DNA of 64,000 nt from JAWPMT01 sp965215825 (GTDB lineage: Bacteria > Bacteroidota > Bacteroidia > Cytophagales > Cyclobacteriaceae), in NCBI GenBank assembly GCA_965215825.1, contig CBDCEM010000002.1, positions 1,488,001 through 1,552,000 of the forward strand, written 5' to 3'. A program made the position numbers and the translations under genes. Below are positions 16,601 to 25,987 of this stretch, one piece after another (position 1 is the stretch's first letter; every line of letters starts with the position of its first letter). The notes under the pieces are model-generated. The model saw only the letters and a list, made by a program, of their open reading frames with translations, was not told the origin of the DNA and made no database searches.

Positions 16601-17135
16601 TTGGAGTTTCTACGATCATGCTATTGTCTTCAAAGTGTAGTTCAAGGGTATACTTTCCTAATTGATCTCCTTCTTTTTGGGACAACTCATCAAATAGGTC
16701 TTCAATGGTCCGGGGAGACGGCCGTACTAAAGGGTGCATGGTCAGGGCAATCATCATACGCTGGTTCATTTTCAATTCCTTTACTTCGAATCCCGAAGGC
16801 ACCTCTGCCATACCTCCCTCAATCGCAATGCCAATGAACTGATGAACCATATCATTGTCCAGTGTATCGTTTTGATAAGTGATCACCGCTATACTCCCCG
16901 GAATCGCTCCTGATTCAAACAATTCCCGGTTTTCTGTCCATATCGTTTCCAGATCAGGGTGTTTGTAGTACCCAAGGAAGGACTTGCCTACAATGTTCCT
17001 TTTTACAGGACCAACTTTAATGGCCTCTCTAGGTTCAAAGCCTCCTAAAAGGTAGTAGCTGGAATAACCGATCAGCAACAAAAGCACGATGATCAGCGAC
17101 AAATACAAAGTCTTTTGCTGTTTGAGGTCTGCCAT
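16590..17135 (-). CDS. Membrane-anchored hypothetical protein, possibly GyrI-like
   Basis: A 181-residue protein with one N-terminal transmembrane helix (TLYLSLIIVLLLLIGYSSYYLL) and a soluble domain outside. The soluble part (GSIAVITYQNDTLDNDMVHQFIGIAI, FEVKELKMNQRMMIALTMHP) has the alternating pattern of GyrI/effector-binding-like domains seen in similar anchored proteins of Cytophagales. This is a weak resemblance and no ligand can be proposed. It is convergent and overlapping by 11 bp with the DUF3089 gene, and downstream of purN in the same direction with a 54-bp gap. Confidence 0.6.
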   Translation of the reverse strand: MADLKQQKTLYLSLIIVLLLLIGYSSYYLLGGFEPREAIKVGPVKRNIVGKSFLGYYKHPDLETIWTENRELFESGAIPGSIAVITYQNDTLDNDMVHQFIGIAIEGGMAEVPSGFEVKELKMNQRMMIALTMHPLVRPSPRTIEDLFDELSQKEGDQLGKYTLELHFEDNSMIVETPIIE

Positions 17136-17189
17136 AAGTTTGATTTCTAGGTTTGCAATTTAAGTGGTTGATGCGGACTCAACACCTTT

Positions 17190-17756
17190 TCAGTCATTCA
17201 GAAGGTAGTTTTCTATCACTTTTGGGAAGTGCTCATACTCAAGCAAATGAATACCCCTGGCCAAAGAATCTGCATTGTCACCAGATTTTACCTCAATTTT
17301 TGCCTGGAAAAGTGTTTTACCCTCGTCGTATCGTTCATTTACCAAATGAATAGTAATCCCAGACTCTTTTTCCCCATTTGAAATGACTGCTTCGTGTACA
17401 CGATGGCCATACATGCCCTTACCACCATATGCCGGAAGCAAGGCCGGATGTATGTTGATGATTTGCTGGTCAAAGGCATCTATAAGTGTTGGAGGAATCA
17501 GCCACAGAAATCCAGCCAGAACAATGCAGGTGATTCCCTCTTGTTTCAACTGCTCTGCGAATTCCGTAGACCGGAACTGCTCACGGGAAAACGTTTCACT
17601 GGGTATGCCAAGGTTTTGGGCCCTTTTATGAACAAAGGCATCTGCACGATTGGAGAAAACTTTGACAACTTTAATGTGAGAATGGTCAGAAAAATACTCA
17701 ACCAGATTTTGAGCATTGGTACCACTACCGGAAGCAAAAACGGCGATTTTATGCAT
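17190..17756 (-). CDS. purN: Phosphoribosylglycinamide formyltransferase
   Basis: A 188-residue PurN, which transfers a formyl group from 10-formyltetrahydrofolate to GAR in purine synthesis. It has the N-terminal phosphate loop FASGSGTNAQNL, the catalytic Asn/His in NIHPALLPAYGGKGMYG, the folate-side HEAVISNGEKESGITIH, and the catalytic Asp in NERYDEGKTL. The length matches the family. It lies 6 bp downstream of the UbiA gene and appears to be the last member of the ccm-led operon. Confidence 0.95.
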   Translation of the reverse strand: MHKIAVFASGSGTNAQNLVEYFSDHSHIKVVKVFSNRADAFVHKRAQNLGIPSETFSREQFRSTEFAEQLKQEGITCIVLAGFLWLIPPTLIDAFDQQIINIHPALLPAYGGKGMYGHRVHEAVISNGEKESGITIHLVNERYDEGKTLFQAKIEVKSGDNADSLARGIHLLEYEHFPKVIENYLLND

Positions 17757-17762
17757 AAAGAA

Positions 17763-18605
17763 CTAATGAAACAATAAACTGAGTAATCCTGAGAATACAA
17801 TGGCGTCACAAAACAAATGCAATCTTCGAAATTGTTTCTTGGTGTCCGCCTGAACTAGCATGTAGATGAACCAGATGAATAATGGGGTGATTCCCATGAA
17901 ATAGTATCTCAGAATCTGATTATGCAGACTGATCAACAGATACAGAAGTAAGATACCACCGGAGAGAACAACCAGATAAATGATAATCTTCGCACCTCGA
18001 ATACCCCAGATCACAGGGACGGTTTGTACGCCAAATGCTTCATCTCCCTTCACGTCTTCTATATCTTTAAGTACTTCTCTGATCAGCACGATCAGGAATG
18101 CAAAAAGGGCATAAATGAAGGCGATTTTGTCGGCACTGTGAAAGAACACCAAAACAATCAAAATGGACACCCCGCTTAACAGAGAGATAGACATATTCCC
18201 AACAAGAGGCAATCTTCTCAAGTAGTTGGAATAGTACCATAACAAGGAAGATGAAAAGATATGTACCAATCCTACTAACGGATCGACCCAAAACCCCAGA
18301 AGGATTCCAAAAACACTAATTAGCACGTGAGCCATTAGGGCGGGTCTGCGACGTAACTCTATTCCAATTACAACTTTTTCCGGACGATTGACCATATCGA
18401 TCTTTTGATCATAATAGTCATTAATGATATACCCCGCTGCAGCAATCATAACCGTGCTTAGCACGAGTAAAAGAAAATTGAGGTTAAATATTTCCTGATT
18501 AAGTAGAAAAAAGGCAGTGGCCATTTGTGTCCCGCCTATGATCAATAGGTTGGGGATGCGACTGGCTTTTAGAAAGCCGAAAACCAAATTTTGGACATTG
18601 CTCAC
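17763..18605 (-). CDS. UbiA-family prenyltransferase
   Basis: A 280-residue integral membrane protein with about eight or nine helices. It carries both aspartate-rich prenyl-diphosphate/Mg sites of UbiA enzymes: INDYYDQKIDMVNRP near residue 63 and DIEDVKGDEAFG near residue 180. Bacteroidota homologues are often annotated as geranylgeranylglycerol-phosphate geranylgeranyltransferase-like, but the acceptor cannot be read from sequence. Its start directly follows the stop of the DUF2520 gene, so it is co-transcribed with ccm genes. A link to heme or quinone metabolism is possible but unproven. Confidence 0.85.
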   Translation of the reverse strand: MSNVQNLVFGFLKASRIPNLLIIGGTQMATAFFLLNQEIFNLNFLLLVLSTVMIAAAGYIINDYYDQKIDMVNRPEKVVIGIELRRRPALMAHVLISVFGILLGFWVDPLVGLVHIFSSSLLWYYSNYLRRLPLVGNMSISLLSGVSILIVLVFFHSADKIAFIYALFAFLIVLIREVLKDIEDVKGDEAFGVQTVPVIWGIRGAKIIIYLVVLSGGILLLYLLISLHNQILRYYFMGITPLFIWFIYMLVQADTKKQFRRLHLFCDAIVFSGLLSLLFH

Positions 18606-19394
18606 CTAACTATCATTGCTCTGCCTTCGAATCAAATCGGACATCAGTCTATAAAGTTGCCTCATTTCCTCGTTTTTCAAGGCTTCTTCATGTTTTTTTA
18701 AGGTTTCAACATCAGATCGCCTCGCTGGTCCTGTTTGTGCAGCAACAGGGCCGATACCAGCGCTTTTTTCTACAACTTCAGATAATAGCGGGTGCATCAC
18801 CCGAAATTCTAACCCGATATCTTTTAGGATTATTTCCGCACTGACCATCAGGCTGTTAGTGAAATTAGAAGCAAAAACAGCGGCGAGATGTAGTTGAAGC
18901 CTTTTTTCTGAATCTAATTCCCGATAAGATCCTGCAATGTCAAATGCCAATTCCTGTAATTCGGTTAACCCATCTCTGTCGAGCGCTTCAATGAAGATGG
19001 GCACTTCATGAAAATCTATTTCGCGATTTTTGGAAAAAGTCTGTAGCGGATAAAAGACACCTCCGTTTTTGATGTCATGGTCACCAAAGATGCGTAGAGG
19101 AACAGAGCCTGCTATGTGTACAACCAGAGTTTCCTGATTGAACGTATGAAGTTGTAAGACTTCCTTTATGGCATCGTCACTAACGCACAAAATGGCCACA
19201 TCAGAGTCAAAATTGCAGGACTCATCTATCATATCGAACTGACACCCTACTTGTTCTGCAAGAAGTTTGACACGTGCCTCCGTTCTACCGAAAATTCCTT
19301 GTAGCCTGTAGTTGGAAGAATTGATAATGGCCTTAGAGAGGTGGAATGCCAGATTGCCGCTTCCTATGATGCTTACTGTTTTCAATTCACTCAA
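18606..19394 (-). CDS. Rossmann-like and DUF2520 domain-containing protein
   Basis: A 262-residue protein with an N-terminal NAD(P)-binding Rossmann domain (VSIIGSGNLAFHLSKAI) and a C-terminal helical DUF2520 domain (QLHLAAVFASNFTNSLM). The architecture is like ketopantoate/pyrroline-carboxylate reductase-type dehydrogenases. The substrate is unknown. It overlaps the end of ccmF by 8 bp and touches the UbiA start, so it is embedded in the operon. Confidence 0.85.
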   Translation of the reverse strand: MSELKTVSIIGSGNLAFHLSKAIINSSNYRLQGIFGRTEARVKLLAEQVGCQFDMIDESCNFDSDVAILCVSDDAIKEVLQLHTFNQETLVVHIAGSVPLRIFGDHDIKNGGVFYPLQTFSKNREIDFHEVPIFIEALDRDGLTELQELAFDIAGSYRELDSEKRLQLHLAAVFASNFTNSLMVSAEIILKDIGLEFRVMHPLLSEVVEKSAGIGPVAAQTGPARRSDVETLKKHEEALKNEEMRQLYRLMSDLIRRQSNDS

Positions 19395-21900
19395 CGCCCT
19401 TATCTCGCATTTTCATGAATTCTGTATACCTCCTGTAAATGGCGATGATAAAGCCAAATACCATCAGAAGCGTGCCTATCCACAAGATGTTGATCCACGG
19501 TTTTTCTACAGCTTCCATAATGATCCAATCCTTTTGCGTCGTATTCAAGGCGAACGTAAACGAGTTCACTGGTGGAGGATTGACGGATAGAATCGTGAAT
19601 TTGGAAGCAATATCGTTGACTACATCAGGTATCTTTCCAGCCATCCGATCTCTAATGACATAAATAGGTTCCGCTGTGTAAGTTTCGAATTCACCTTGCA
19701 CTTCCAATATTGCTTTCACTGCTATATCATCTTCAGCAAGGGTTACGCCTGCAAGCTCTCGTAAAGGTTCCATGGCGGTGAACCGTGCTGTATAATCGTT
19801 GACGAAAAATGTCTGACCCAATTGCAACTCTACCGTATCTGTTTTGCTCCATGTAAGTTCTTGCTCCGGATCTGGATACACCCTGACGTGAGTATATAAG
19901 TCAGCGGTAGGCGTTCGATTGATATCAGGAGAATAGACCGTGCCCATGTTTTTGTTTTGCTGAACCCTTGGGAAGAGCGTAAACACTTTGCCATCATCCT
20001 TTTGATACACTACTTCAAAATAGCTATTCTCTCCGTTGATCAAGGCAAGGGTATCACCCCTTAAAATGCTGTCTCCTTTAATAGAAATAAACGGATCTAT
20101 CACCAGAACTTTAAGCGGGTGCGTAGTTTCTGTCAAATAGTCGATATCAACAAACCCTTGTTCTTTTGTTTTCTTTCTAATGCCCCGATAAGTCAGGGAG
20201 TAATCCCCCATTTGACGAGGCTCATTAATAAAGAGTAGCAAGTTGTCCCTATTCACTTCATCCGGGAGTTCATTGCTCCAGAGCATGCCAGATGTATTCT
20301 TGGAAAGAATCTTAGAATACCCTGAAGAAAACAAGATGCCGATCAGCATCATGGCAATTCCAATGTGTGTGACAGACCCACCTGCTAGTTTAAGATTCGA
20401 TTTCTTAAGGCCCAGGAGAATTTTTCCGTTTGCAACAATGGAATAAAGAGAACAAACTAAAAGGATAAGATAAAATGGTTCGTAAACTTTTGCTATCAGG
20501 AAAATGATAGTGGATAGGACCATAGTGATCAGTAGAGGCCCCTTGATTTCATTGACAAATGCTGAACGGTCCATTTTCTTCCACCAAAAGAACTGACCAG
20601 TTCCGGAGAAGATGGCGATAAAAATGGCAAACCACATTTGATACTGAGTGTAATAAGCCACCTGATCTACTGGAGGAGCTAAATTGAGCTCAATGCCAAA
20701 CCAACTTGCAACATCGTTATACACAGGTATAGATGTGGGTACGATGACTTGAAAAGCCATCAGGCAAAGAACAGTTGCCCCCATAAAAATCCAGAATTCT
20801 CTACTGTACATAGATGTTTCTTCCTCTGAGGATGGGATTCGCTTCCAGATTCGGACACACAGCACGGTGGACAAAATTATGAAGGCAAAGAGATAAAGCA
20901 ACAATTGTCCCTGAAGTCCCAGGTCCGTAAAAGAATGAACCGATGTTTCACCGAGAATTCCACTTCTGGTAAGGAAAGTGGAATAAAGAATAAGCACAAA
21001 CGTGGCGATCACCATGATGATCGACGCTTTTAGTGCCGACTCGTTTTTCTTATAAGCGATCATGGTATGAATCGCTGCGACCAACGTTAACCAGGGTACA
21101 TATATGGCATTTTCGACGGGATCCCAGTTCCAGTAGCCCCCAAAGTTGAGGGTTTCATAAGCCCAATAGGCACCCATCAAAATACCAACTCCCAATATCA
21201 AAGCTGAAAACTGCGCCCAGGGTAATGCTGGCCTGATCCATTCTTTGAACTGTCCTGTCCACAATCCCCCCATACAATAGGCAAATGGGACCACAGTACT
21301 AGCGAAACCCAGGAACAACGTTGGTGGATGGATGACCATCCAATAATTCTGAAGCAGAGGATTCAATCCGTTTCCATCTTCTGGAATAAACTCAGGGTTC
21401 ATGGCCAAAAAGGGGTCCTGGATTACATCACGAAGGAGTAAGAAAGGAGAGCTTCCCAACTTCATGTCAAAGAAAACCACCCCCATGATCATGGATGTAA
21501 GGAATACCTGTGTCAGAGAAACAAAGATCATGACGGGCGCCCGCCATTGTTTATTCGTATGAATGAGTACTACTCCAAGAATAGCAGTCCAGAACATCCA
21601 CAGTAAGAAGGACCCTTCCTGCCCATTCCAAAAACTGGATATCTGATAATAGATGGGTAAAAACCTTGATGTATGACTCCAGGCGTAATGGTATTCGAAA
21701 TAATGTTGATTGATGATCAGAAATAGGGTGATGACAATTCCGACCACTCCTACGGTATGTACATAGAATGTACCGGAAGCAAACTTGCTCATCGCCTTAT
21801 CACGAACGCCCATGACATAAGATACGGTGGCAATAAAGGAAGCAACGAACGCCAGGATCACAAAAAAATGACCCAGGTCACCGATAAAATAATGAACCAT
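19387..21900 (-). CDS. ccmF: Cytochrome c heme lyase subunit CcmF
   Basis: An 837-residue polytopic protein that ligates heme to apocytochrome c on the periplasmic side. The tryptophan-rich WWD-type heme domain is clear (WAYETLNFGGYWNWDPVENA, preceded by a WNGQEGSFLLW segment). About 15 membrane helices surround a long periplasmic region (residues about 520-790) and a last helix (PWINILWIGTLLMVFGFIIAI). It lies 5 bp downstream of ccmE. It is longer than typical proteobacterial CcmF (about 650 residues), as is common in Bacteroidota. Confidence 0.92.
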   Translation of the reverse strand: MVHYFIGDLGHFFVILAFVASFIATVSYVMGVRDKAMSKFASGTFYVHTVGVVGIVITLFLIINQHYFEYHYAWSHTSRFLPIYYQISSFWNGQEGSFLLWMFWTAILGVVLIHTNKQWRAPVMIFVSLTQVFLTSMIMGVVFFDMKLGSSPFLLLRDVIQDPFLAMNPEFIPEDGNGLNPLLQNYWMVIHPPTLFLGFASTVVPFAYCMGGLWTGQFKEWIRPALPWAQFSALILGVGILMGAYWAYETLNFGGYWNWDPVENAIYVPWLTLVAAIHTMIAYKKNESALKASIIMVIATFVLILYSTFLTRSGILGETSVHSFTDLGLQGQLLLYLFAFIILSTVLCVRIWKRIPSSEEETSMYSREFWIFMGATVLCLMAFQVIVPTSIPVYNDVASWFGIELNLAPPVDQVAYYTQYQMWFAIFIAIFSGTGQFFWWKKMDRSAFVNEIKGPLLITMVLSTIIFLIAKVYEPFYLILLVCSLYSIVANGKILLGLKKSNLKLAGGSVTHIGIAMMLIGILFSSGYSKILSKNTSGMLWSNELPDEVNRDNLLLFINEPRQMGDYSLTYRGIRKKTKEQGFVDIDYLTETTHPLKVLVIDPFISIKGDSILRGDTLALINGENSYFEVVYQKDDGKVFTLFPRVQQNKNMGTVYSPDINRTPTADLYTHVRVYPDPEQELTWSKTDTVELQLGQTFFVNDYTARFTAMEPLRELAGVTLAEDDIAVKAILEVQGEFETYTAEPIYVIRDRMAGKIPDVVNDIASKFTILSVNPPPVNSFTFALNTTQKDWIIMEAVEKPWINILWIGTLLMVFGFIIAIYRRYTEFMKMRDKGVE

Positions 21901-21905
21901 TTATA

Positions 21906-22310
21906 TCAAATCTTTATCTCTTCTTCCTGGTATTTGGAAGGACATTTGAGCAGTATCTTATCGGCTACGAATATGTCGCCATTGTAAGATCCAACCACTA
22001 CAACTTGCTCAGATTTGGAAAAGTCGGTAGGCATAGGCTCCCCAAAAAGCACTTGCTGTTCAAAGTTGTTTTCATCAACCATCATGAATTTGAAGGCCAT
22101 TTGGTCAGGACTTGTCTCAATACCTACTATATCCCCGGTAGGGGTTTTTTTCAAAGTACCAACTACATGGATCTTCTTGGCAGTACCCGAGGTATAAAGA
22201 GATTTTGCTTCATTGAATGAAACATAATTGCTTGCATCCCCAGCCGTAGAAACAATGACACTAATGGCTACGGCGATAACAACAATACCTAAGATGTGTG
22301 ATTTTTTCAT
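21906..22310 (-). CDS. ccmE: Cytochrome c maturation protein CcmE, CxxxY variant
   Basis: A 134-residue membrane-anchored heme chaperone: an N-terminal helix (ILGIVVIAVAISVIVS) and an OB-fold (HVVGTLKKTPTGDIVGI, FMMVDENNFEQQVLF, VVVVGSYNGDIFVADKILLK). Classical CcmE binds heme through a histidine in a HxxxY context. Here the position reads Cys123 in CPSKY, the CxxxY form known from Desulfovibrio and archaeal Ccm systems that lack CcmH. It overlaps ccmD by 4 bp. Confidence 0.9.
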   Translation of the reverse strand: MKKSHILGIVVIAVAISVIVSTAGDASNYVSFNEAKSLYTSGTAKKIHVVGTLKKTPTGDIVGIETSPDQMAFKFMMVDENNFEQQVLFGEPMPTDFSKSEQVVVVGSYNGDIFVADKILLKCPSKYQEEEIKI

Positions 22311-22528
22311 TGTTCAGAATTTTGATCTTCCTCAAGTTTTGTCAACTTCTTATCTAAACGGAATAAATAAAGAAAGATGGTGATAAGTAGAATTAATGCA
22401 ACCATTACAACTACATATATCTTGCCTTCTCCTCGAAATTTGTCAGCCATTTCCACAGATTGAGCGGAAAGACTTAAGCTTGATGAGAGCATCCAAAGGG
22501 TAAACAGGTATGATTTAAGCTTTTTCAT
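22307..22528 (-). CDS. ccmD: CcmD-like small membrane protein
   Basis: A 73-residue protein with an N-terminal hydrophobic leader (LFTLWMLSSSLSLSAQS) and one central helix (YVVVMVALILLITIFLYLF) followed by a charged tail (RLDKKLTKLEEDQN), as in CcmD, which stabilises the CcmC-CcmE heme complex. Assignment rests on size, topology and its place between ccmC (14-bp overlap) and ccmE (4-bp overlap). Confidence 0.8.
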   Translation of the reverse strand: MKKLKSYLFTLWMLSSSLSLSAQSVEMADKFRGEGKIYVVVMVALILLITIFLYLFRLDKKLTKLEEDQNSEQ

Positions 22529-23186
22529 AAAACGCGAGGTTAGAAAACCGAATTTTTAATGATGCAATCCAAAAGCCCAGAAAAGTCCAGCCGATAACTG
22601 CCGGGTAGAAAACCGGCCTTAGTTTACTATCCAGATCGTAGGCATTAAAACCAGGATTGCCGCCGTTGCCAGGATGTAAACTGTCAGTCATGCGCGGTAG
22701 AATAAATAGCAACGGGAAAAGAATACCAAAGGCAAAGATATTGTAGACGGCACACAATCTTGCTCGTTGTTGATCGTCCTGAACAGAGCCTCTTAAAATG
22801 AACAACGCAAAGTACATTAACATCCCTATAGCTGAAGCGTTTTGTTTCGGATCGTTGCTCCAAAATTCGCCCCAGGTAAATCTGGCCCAAACCATGCCGG
22901 TAACTAATCCCAGCATACCAAATAGCAGACCGATTTTTGCTAATTCCGAACTGTACAAGTCATATTTCAGGTCATTACCAGATAGGTACCTTATTGCATA
23001 AATGACACTGGCAAGAAAAAGAAAAGTCATCCCAAACCACATGGGTACATGGAAATGCAAATTCCGTATTGTCTCGTTAAGAATTTGTAAACGAGGCACG
23101 TCAAATAAAAGCGCAGCAATAACTGTGTATACCATAAGCCCCATGGTCAGCCATTTCCACCAAGTCAACTTCGAGAGTTTTTCCAT
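22515..23186 (-). CDS. ccmC: Heme exporter protein CcmC
   Basis: A 223-residue six-helix membrane protein that hands heme to CcmE. It has the WWD-type motif region VTGMVWARFTWGEFWSNDPKQNA and conserved histidines near NLHFHVPMWFGM. I start it at ATG 23186 (MEKLSKLTWW), one base after the ccmB stop; a longer reading from 23246 would lie inside ccmB. It is part of the continuous ccmB-C-D-E-F run. Confidence 0.92.
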   Translation of the reverse strand: MEKLSKLTWWKWLTMGLMVYTVIAALLFDVPRLQILNETIRNLHFHVPMWFGMTFLFLASVIYAIRYLSGNDLKYDLYSSELAKIGLLFGMLGLVTGMVWARFTWGEFWSNDPKQNASAIGMLMYFALFILRGSVQDDQQRARLCAVYNIFAFGILFPLLFILPRMTDSLHPGNGGNPGFNAYDLDSKLRPVFYPAVIGWTFLGFWIASLKIRFSNLAFYEKA

Positions 23187-23187
23187 A

Positions 23188-23838
23188 TCACTTTTTCCAG
23201 CTGTAAGGGAACAATAGAAATACAAGTGCAATGATAACAACATCAACAGAGACCAATGTGGTCACATTTCCCTTTATCTCAGAAAGACTTGCTCCCATTA
23301 ATATTTTTCTTGAGTTCGTGACCGCCAGCACCAGAATAGGAATAGCCGCCGGGAACCCCATTACGGCCATCAGATTACCTTGATTAGTTGCACCAGAGGC
23401 GATGGAAGACACCATGGTAAACGTACTGGAGAGTCCAATGGTGGCTAATAAAAGGTTTAACATAAATAATTCCAGATTCGTAATCTCCCTAGGGAAGTAG
23501 ACTTGCATCAGCACAAATGCAATTAGACAAAGAACTAGTGAATAGATCAGTTGATAACCCAATTTGGCCGTGATTAGGACCTGAGGTTTCAAAACAAAGT
23601 AATAGTACATAGAACGGTCTTGCTCTTGAAGGAAGGAACGTCCAATGGCGGTAACCATTGTAAAGAGCAAAATCATCCAAAAAAGAGCATTCCAATTGGA
23701 ATTGTTGATTAATCCCTGAAAGGATAAATAAGAGATATAAATGATCGCTGCCAAATACAAGGGGATTGAAAGAAAAGGATATTTATTTCTAAAATCCATT
23801 TTCAGGTCCTTTAAAATCAACTTCCAGATATGCGTCAC
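23188..23838 (-). CDS. ccmB: Heme exporter subunit CcmB
   Basis: A 216-residue ABC-type permease with six predicted helices. Recognisable stretches are an N-terminal KLILKDLKMDFRNKYPF and a RSFLQEQDRSMYYYFVLKP loop typical of CcmB. It is the first gene of the operon, with a -7 element TAAATTTG on the minus strand at 23843-23850 just upstream. The partner ATPase CcmA is not in this window. Confidence 0.9.
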   Translation of the reverse strand: MTHIWKLILKDLKMDFRNKYPFLSIPLYLAAIIYISYLSFQGLINNSNWNALFWMILLFTMVTAIGRSFLQEQDRSMYYYFVLKPQVLITAKLGYQLIYSLVLCLIAFVLMQVYFPREITNLELFMLNLLLATIGLSSTFTMVSSIASGATNQGNLMAVMGFPAAIPILVLAVTNSRKILMGASLSEIKGNVTTLVSVDVVIIALVFLLFPYSWKK

Positions 23839-23842
23839 GCTG

Positions 23843-23850
23843 CAAATTTA
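23843..23850 (-). promoter_or_regulatory. -7 element for the ccm operon
   Basis: Minus-strand TAAATTTG followed by CAGC, a perfect TAnnTTTG match, 5 bp before the ccmB ATG at 23838, so the mRNA would be almost leaderless. The -33 box is unclear. The opposite strand of this 85-bp spacer must carry the promoter of the polysaccharide operon. Confidence 0.5.
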
Positions 23851-23923
23851 ATCAGCGTGTGAATTGATTTTTTACTACTCCCCTGTTTTTGTTTATAGTT
23901 ATAGTAAGTGCTAGCATTGCACC

Positions 23924-24943
23924 ATGAAAGAGAAAGTCACCGTTTTGGTAACCGGAGCAGCTGGATTTATCGGCTTCCATTTGTCAAAAAGACTGCTTAG
24001 AGAAGGTTATGAAGTAGTGGGTGTCGATAGTTTGAATGACTACTACGATGTTTCGTTAAAAGAGGCCAGACTGAATTTAATTCTAAAAGATCCTCATTTT
24101 ACCTTTGAAAAACTCAACATCGCGGATCAATCTGCGATGGAGCAACTTTTCGAAAGACATCAATTTAGATATGTAATCAATCTTGCAGCGCAGGCTGGTG
24201 TGAGGTATTCTTTGGAAAATCCAGGTGCTTATATTCAGGCAAATATTACCGGCTTTACCAACGTTCTGGAAGGTTGTAGGCATCACGGCGTGGAACATCT
24301 ATTGTTTGCTTCGTCGAGTAGCGTATATGGAGCAAATACGAAAATGCCTTTTTCTGTTCAGGACAATGTAGATCACCCAATCTCCCTCTATGCGGCTTCT
24401 AAGAAATCCAATGAATTGATGGCGCATTCTTATGCGTCTAATTTTGGTCTATCAGTTAGTGGGTTAAGGTTTTTCACGGTGTACGGTCCCTGGGGCAGGC
24501 CAGACATGGCGTTGTTTCTATTCACAAAGGCCATTTTGAATGGGGAACCTATCGATGTGTTTAACAACGGGAAGATGAAGCGTGACTTCACCTACATCGA
24601 TGATATTGTCGAGGGATTGACCAGACTCATGACAAAACCAGCTGAGGCCAATCCTGATTGGGATTCAATGAATCCGGACCCTGCCACCAGCTTTGCTCCC
24701 TACAGAATATATAATATTGGCAATAACAGCCCTGTTGCGCTCATGGACTTTATCGAAGCTTTAGAGCAATCCATCGGGTCAAAAGCCGATATTAACTTCA
24801 AACCTATGCAACTTGGAGATGTTGTTGCTACTTTTGCGGACGTATCGTCTTTAACACAAATAACTGGGTTTAAGCCAAGTACACCAATAAAGGAAGGTGT
24901 TCAGAAGTTTGTAGACTGGTATAAGTCATTCCATAAAGTATGA
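23924..24943 (+). CDS. UDP-glucuronate 4-epimerase
   Basis: A 339-residue extended short-chain dehydrogenase that interconverts UDP-GlcA and UDP-GalA. It has the NAD site GAAGFIGFHLSKRLL, the LNDYYDVSLKEARL segment characteristic of this family, the catalytic Tyr156/Lys160 (YAASK), and TVYGPWGRPDMALFLFTKAI. It is the first plus-strand gene of the polysaccharide locus and overlaps rfbB by 4 bp. Its substrate would be supplied by the Ugd encoded 3.5 kb downstream. Confidence 0.9.
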   Translation: MKEKVTVLVTGAAGFIGFHLSKRLLREGYEVVGVDSLNDYYDVSLKEARLNLILKDPHFTFEKLNIADQSAMEQLFERHQFRYVINLAAQAGVRYSLENPGAYIQANITGFTNVLEGCRHHGVEHLLFASSSSVYGANTKMPFSVQDNVDHPISLYAASKKSNELMAHSYASNFGLSVSGLRFFTVYGPWGRPDMALFLFTKAILNGEPIDVFNNGKMKRDFTYIDDIVEGLTRLMTKPAEANPDWDSMNPDPATSFAPYRIYNIGNNSPVALMDFIEALEQSIGSKADINFKPMQLGDVVATFADVSSLTQITGFKPSTPIKEGVQKFVDWYKSFHKV

Positions 24944-25977
24944 AAATACTCGTAACAGGCGGTGCCGGTTTCATTGGTTCTCATGTAGTCAGAAGGCTTG
25001 TGAACAAGTATCCGAATTATCATGTGATTAATTTGGATTCACTGACCTATGCAGGGAACCTGGCCAACCTTACTGATATAGAGGACAAGCCCAATTATAG
25101 TTTCCTGAAAGCTGACATTGTTTCTGAAAGTGATGTGGCACGAGTATTCTCCGAATACGAACCTGAAAGGATTATACATCTTGCGGCGGAATCACACGTT
25201 GATCGATCAATTACAGATCCACTATCCTTCGTGAAGACAAATGTTATGGGTACGGTTAATCTATTGAATGCGGCGAAAACAAATTGGAAAGGTGATAACC
25301 ATTTATTTTATCACGTATCAACCGATGAGGTATTTGGTTCACTGAATGATCACGGATACTTTACAGAAAGTACGCCATACGATCCCCAATCTCCATACTC
25401 AGCTTCGAAAGCATCTTCAGATCACTTTGTACGCGCCTACTCAAATACGTATAAGATTCCTGTTGTTATTTCTAATTGCTCAAATAATTACGGGCCAAAC
25501 CAGTTTCCCGAAAAGCTGATTCCTCTTGTGATTAATAATATTTTGAATGGTAAGCCATTACCAGTTTATGGGAAGGGAGAAAACATTAGAGACTGGCTTT
25601 ATGTAGAAGATCATGCTGCAGCGATTGACAAAGTATTCCACTATGGGAGGATCGATGATACTTACAACATAGGGGGATTCAATGAGTGGAAAAACATCGA
25701 TTTGGTCAAAGTTATTTGTTCAACCATGGACATTAGACTCAATCAGGAGGAGGGTACTTCGGCAAAATTAATAACTTATGTTAAGGATCGTGCAGGGCAT
25801 GATTTGAGGTATGCGATTGATGCGTCCAAGATAAAAAATGAATTGGGTTGGGAGCCCTCACTTCAATTCGAGGAAGGAATTGTTAAAACCGTGGATTGGT
25901 ACCTCGATAATGAGAAGTGGATGAAATCCGTAACATCCGGGGAGTATCAAAAATACTACTCAGAAACATACAATTGA
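24940..25977 (+). CDS. rfbB: dTDP-glucose 4,6-dehydratase
   Basis: A 345-residue SDR enzyme forming dTDP-4-keto-6-deoxyglucose. NAD motif GGAGFIGSHVVRRLV, HLAAESHVDRSI, HVSTDEVFGSL, and active-site YSASKASSDHF are all canonical, as is the NCSNNYGPNQFPEKLIPL segment. It overlaps the epimerase gene by 4 bp and precedes rfbA by 10 bp. The rest of the rhamnose pathway present is rfbA and rfbC; rfbD is not seen in the window. Confidence 0.95.
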   Translation: MKILVTGGAGFIGSHVVRRLVNKYPNYHVINLDSLTYAGNLANLTDIEDKPNYSFLKADIVSESDVARVFSEYEPERIIHLAAESHVDRSITDPLSFVKTNVMGTVNLLNAAKTNWKGDNHLFYHVSTDEVFGSLNDHGYFTESTPYDPQSPYSASKASSDHFVRAYSNTYKIPVVISNCSNNYGPNQFPEKLIPLVINNILNGKPLPVYGKGENIRDWLYVEDHAAAIDKVFHYGRIDDTYNIGGFNEWKNIDLVKVICSTMDIRLNQEEGTSAKLITYVKDRAGHDLRYAIDASKIKNELGWEPSLQFEEGIVKTVDWYLDNEKWMKSVTSGEYQKYYSETYN

Positions 25978-25987
25978 TACAATAGTC

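Noticed and set aside
23187..23246. Upstream start for ccmC
   Set aside because: The extra 20 residues would overlap ccmB coding sequence; ATG 23186 sits exactly at the ccmB stop and gives the usual N-terminus.
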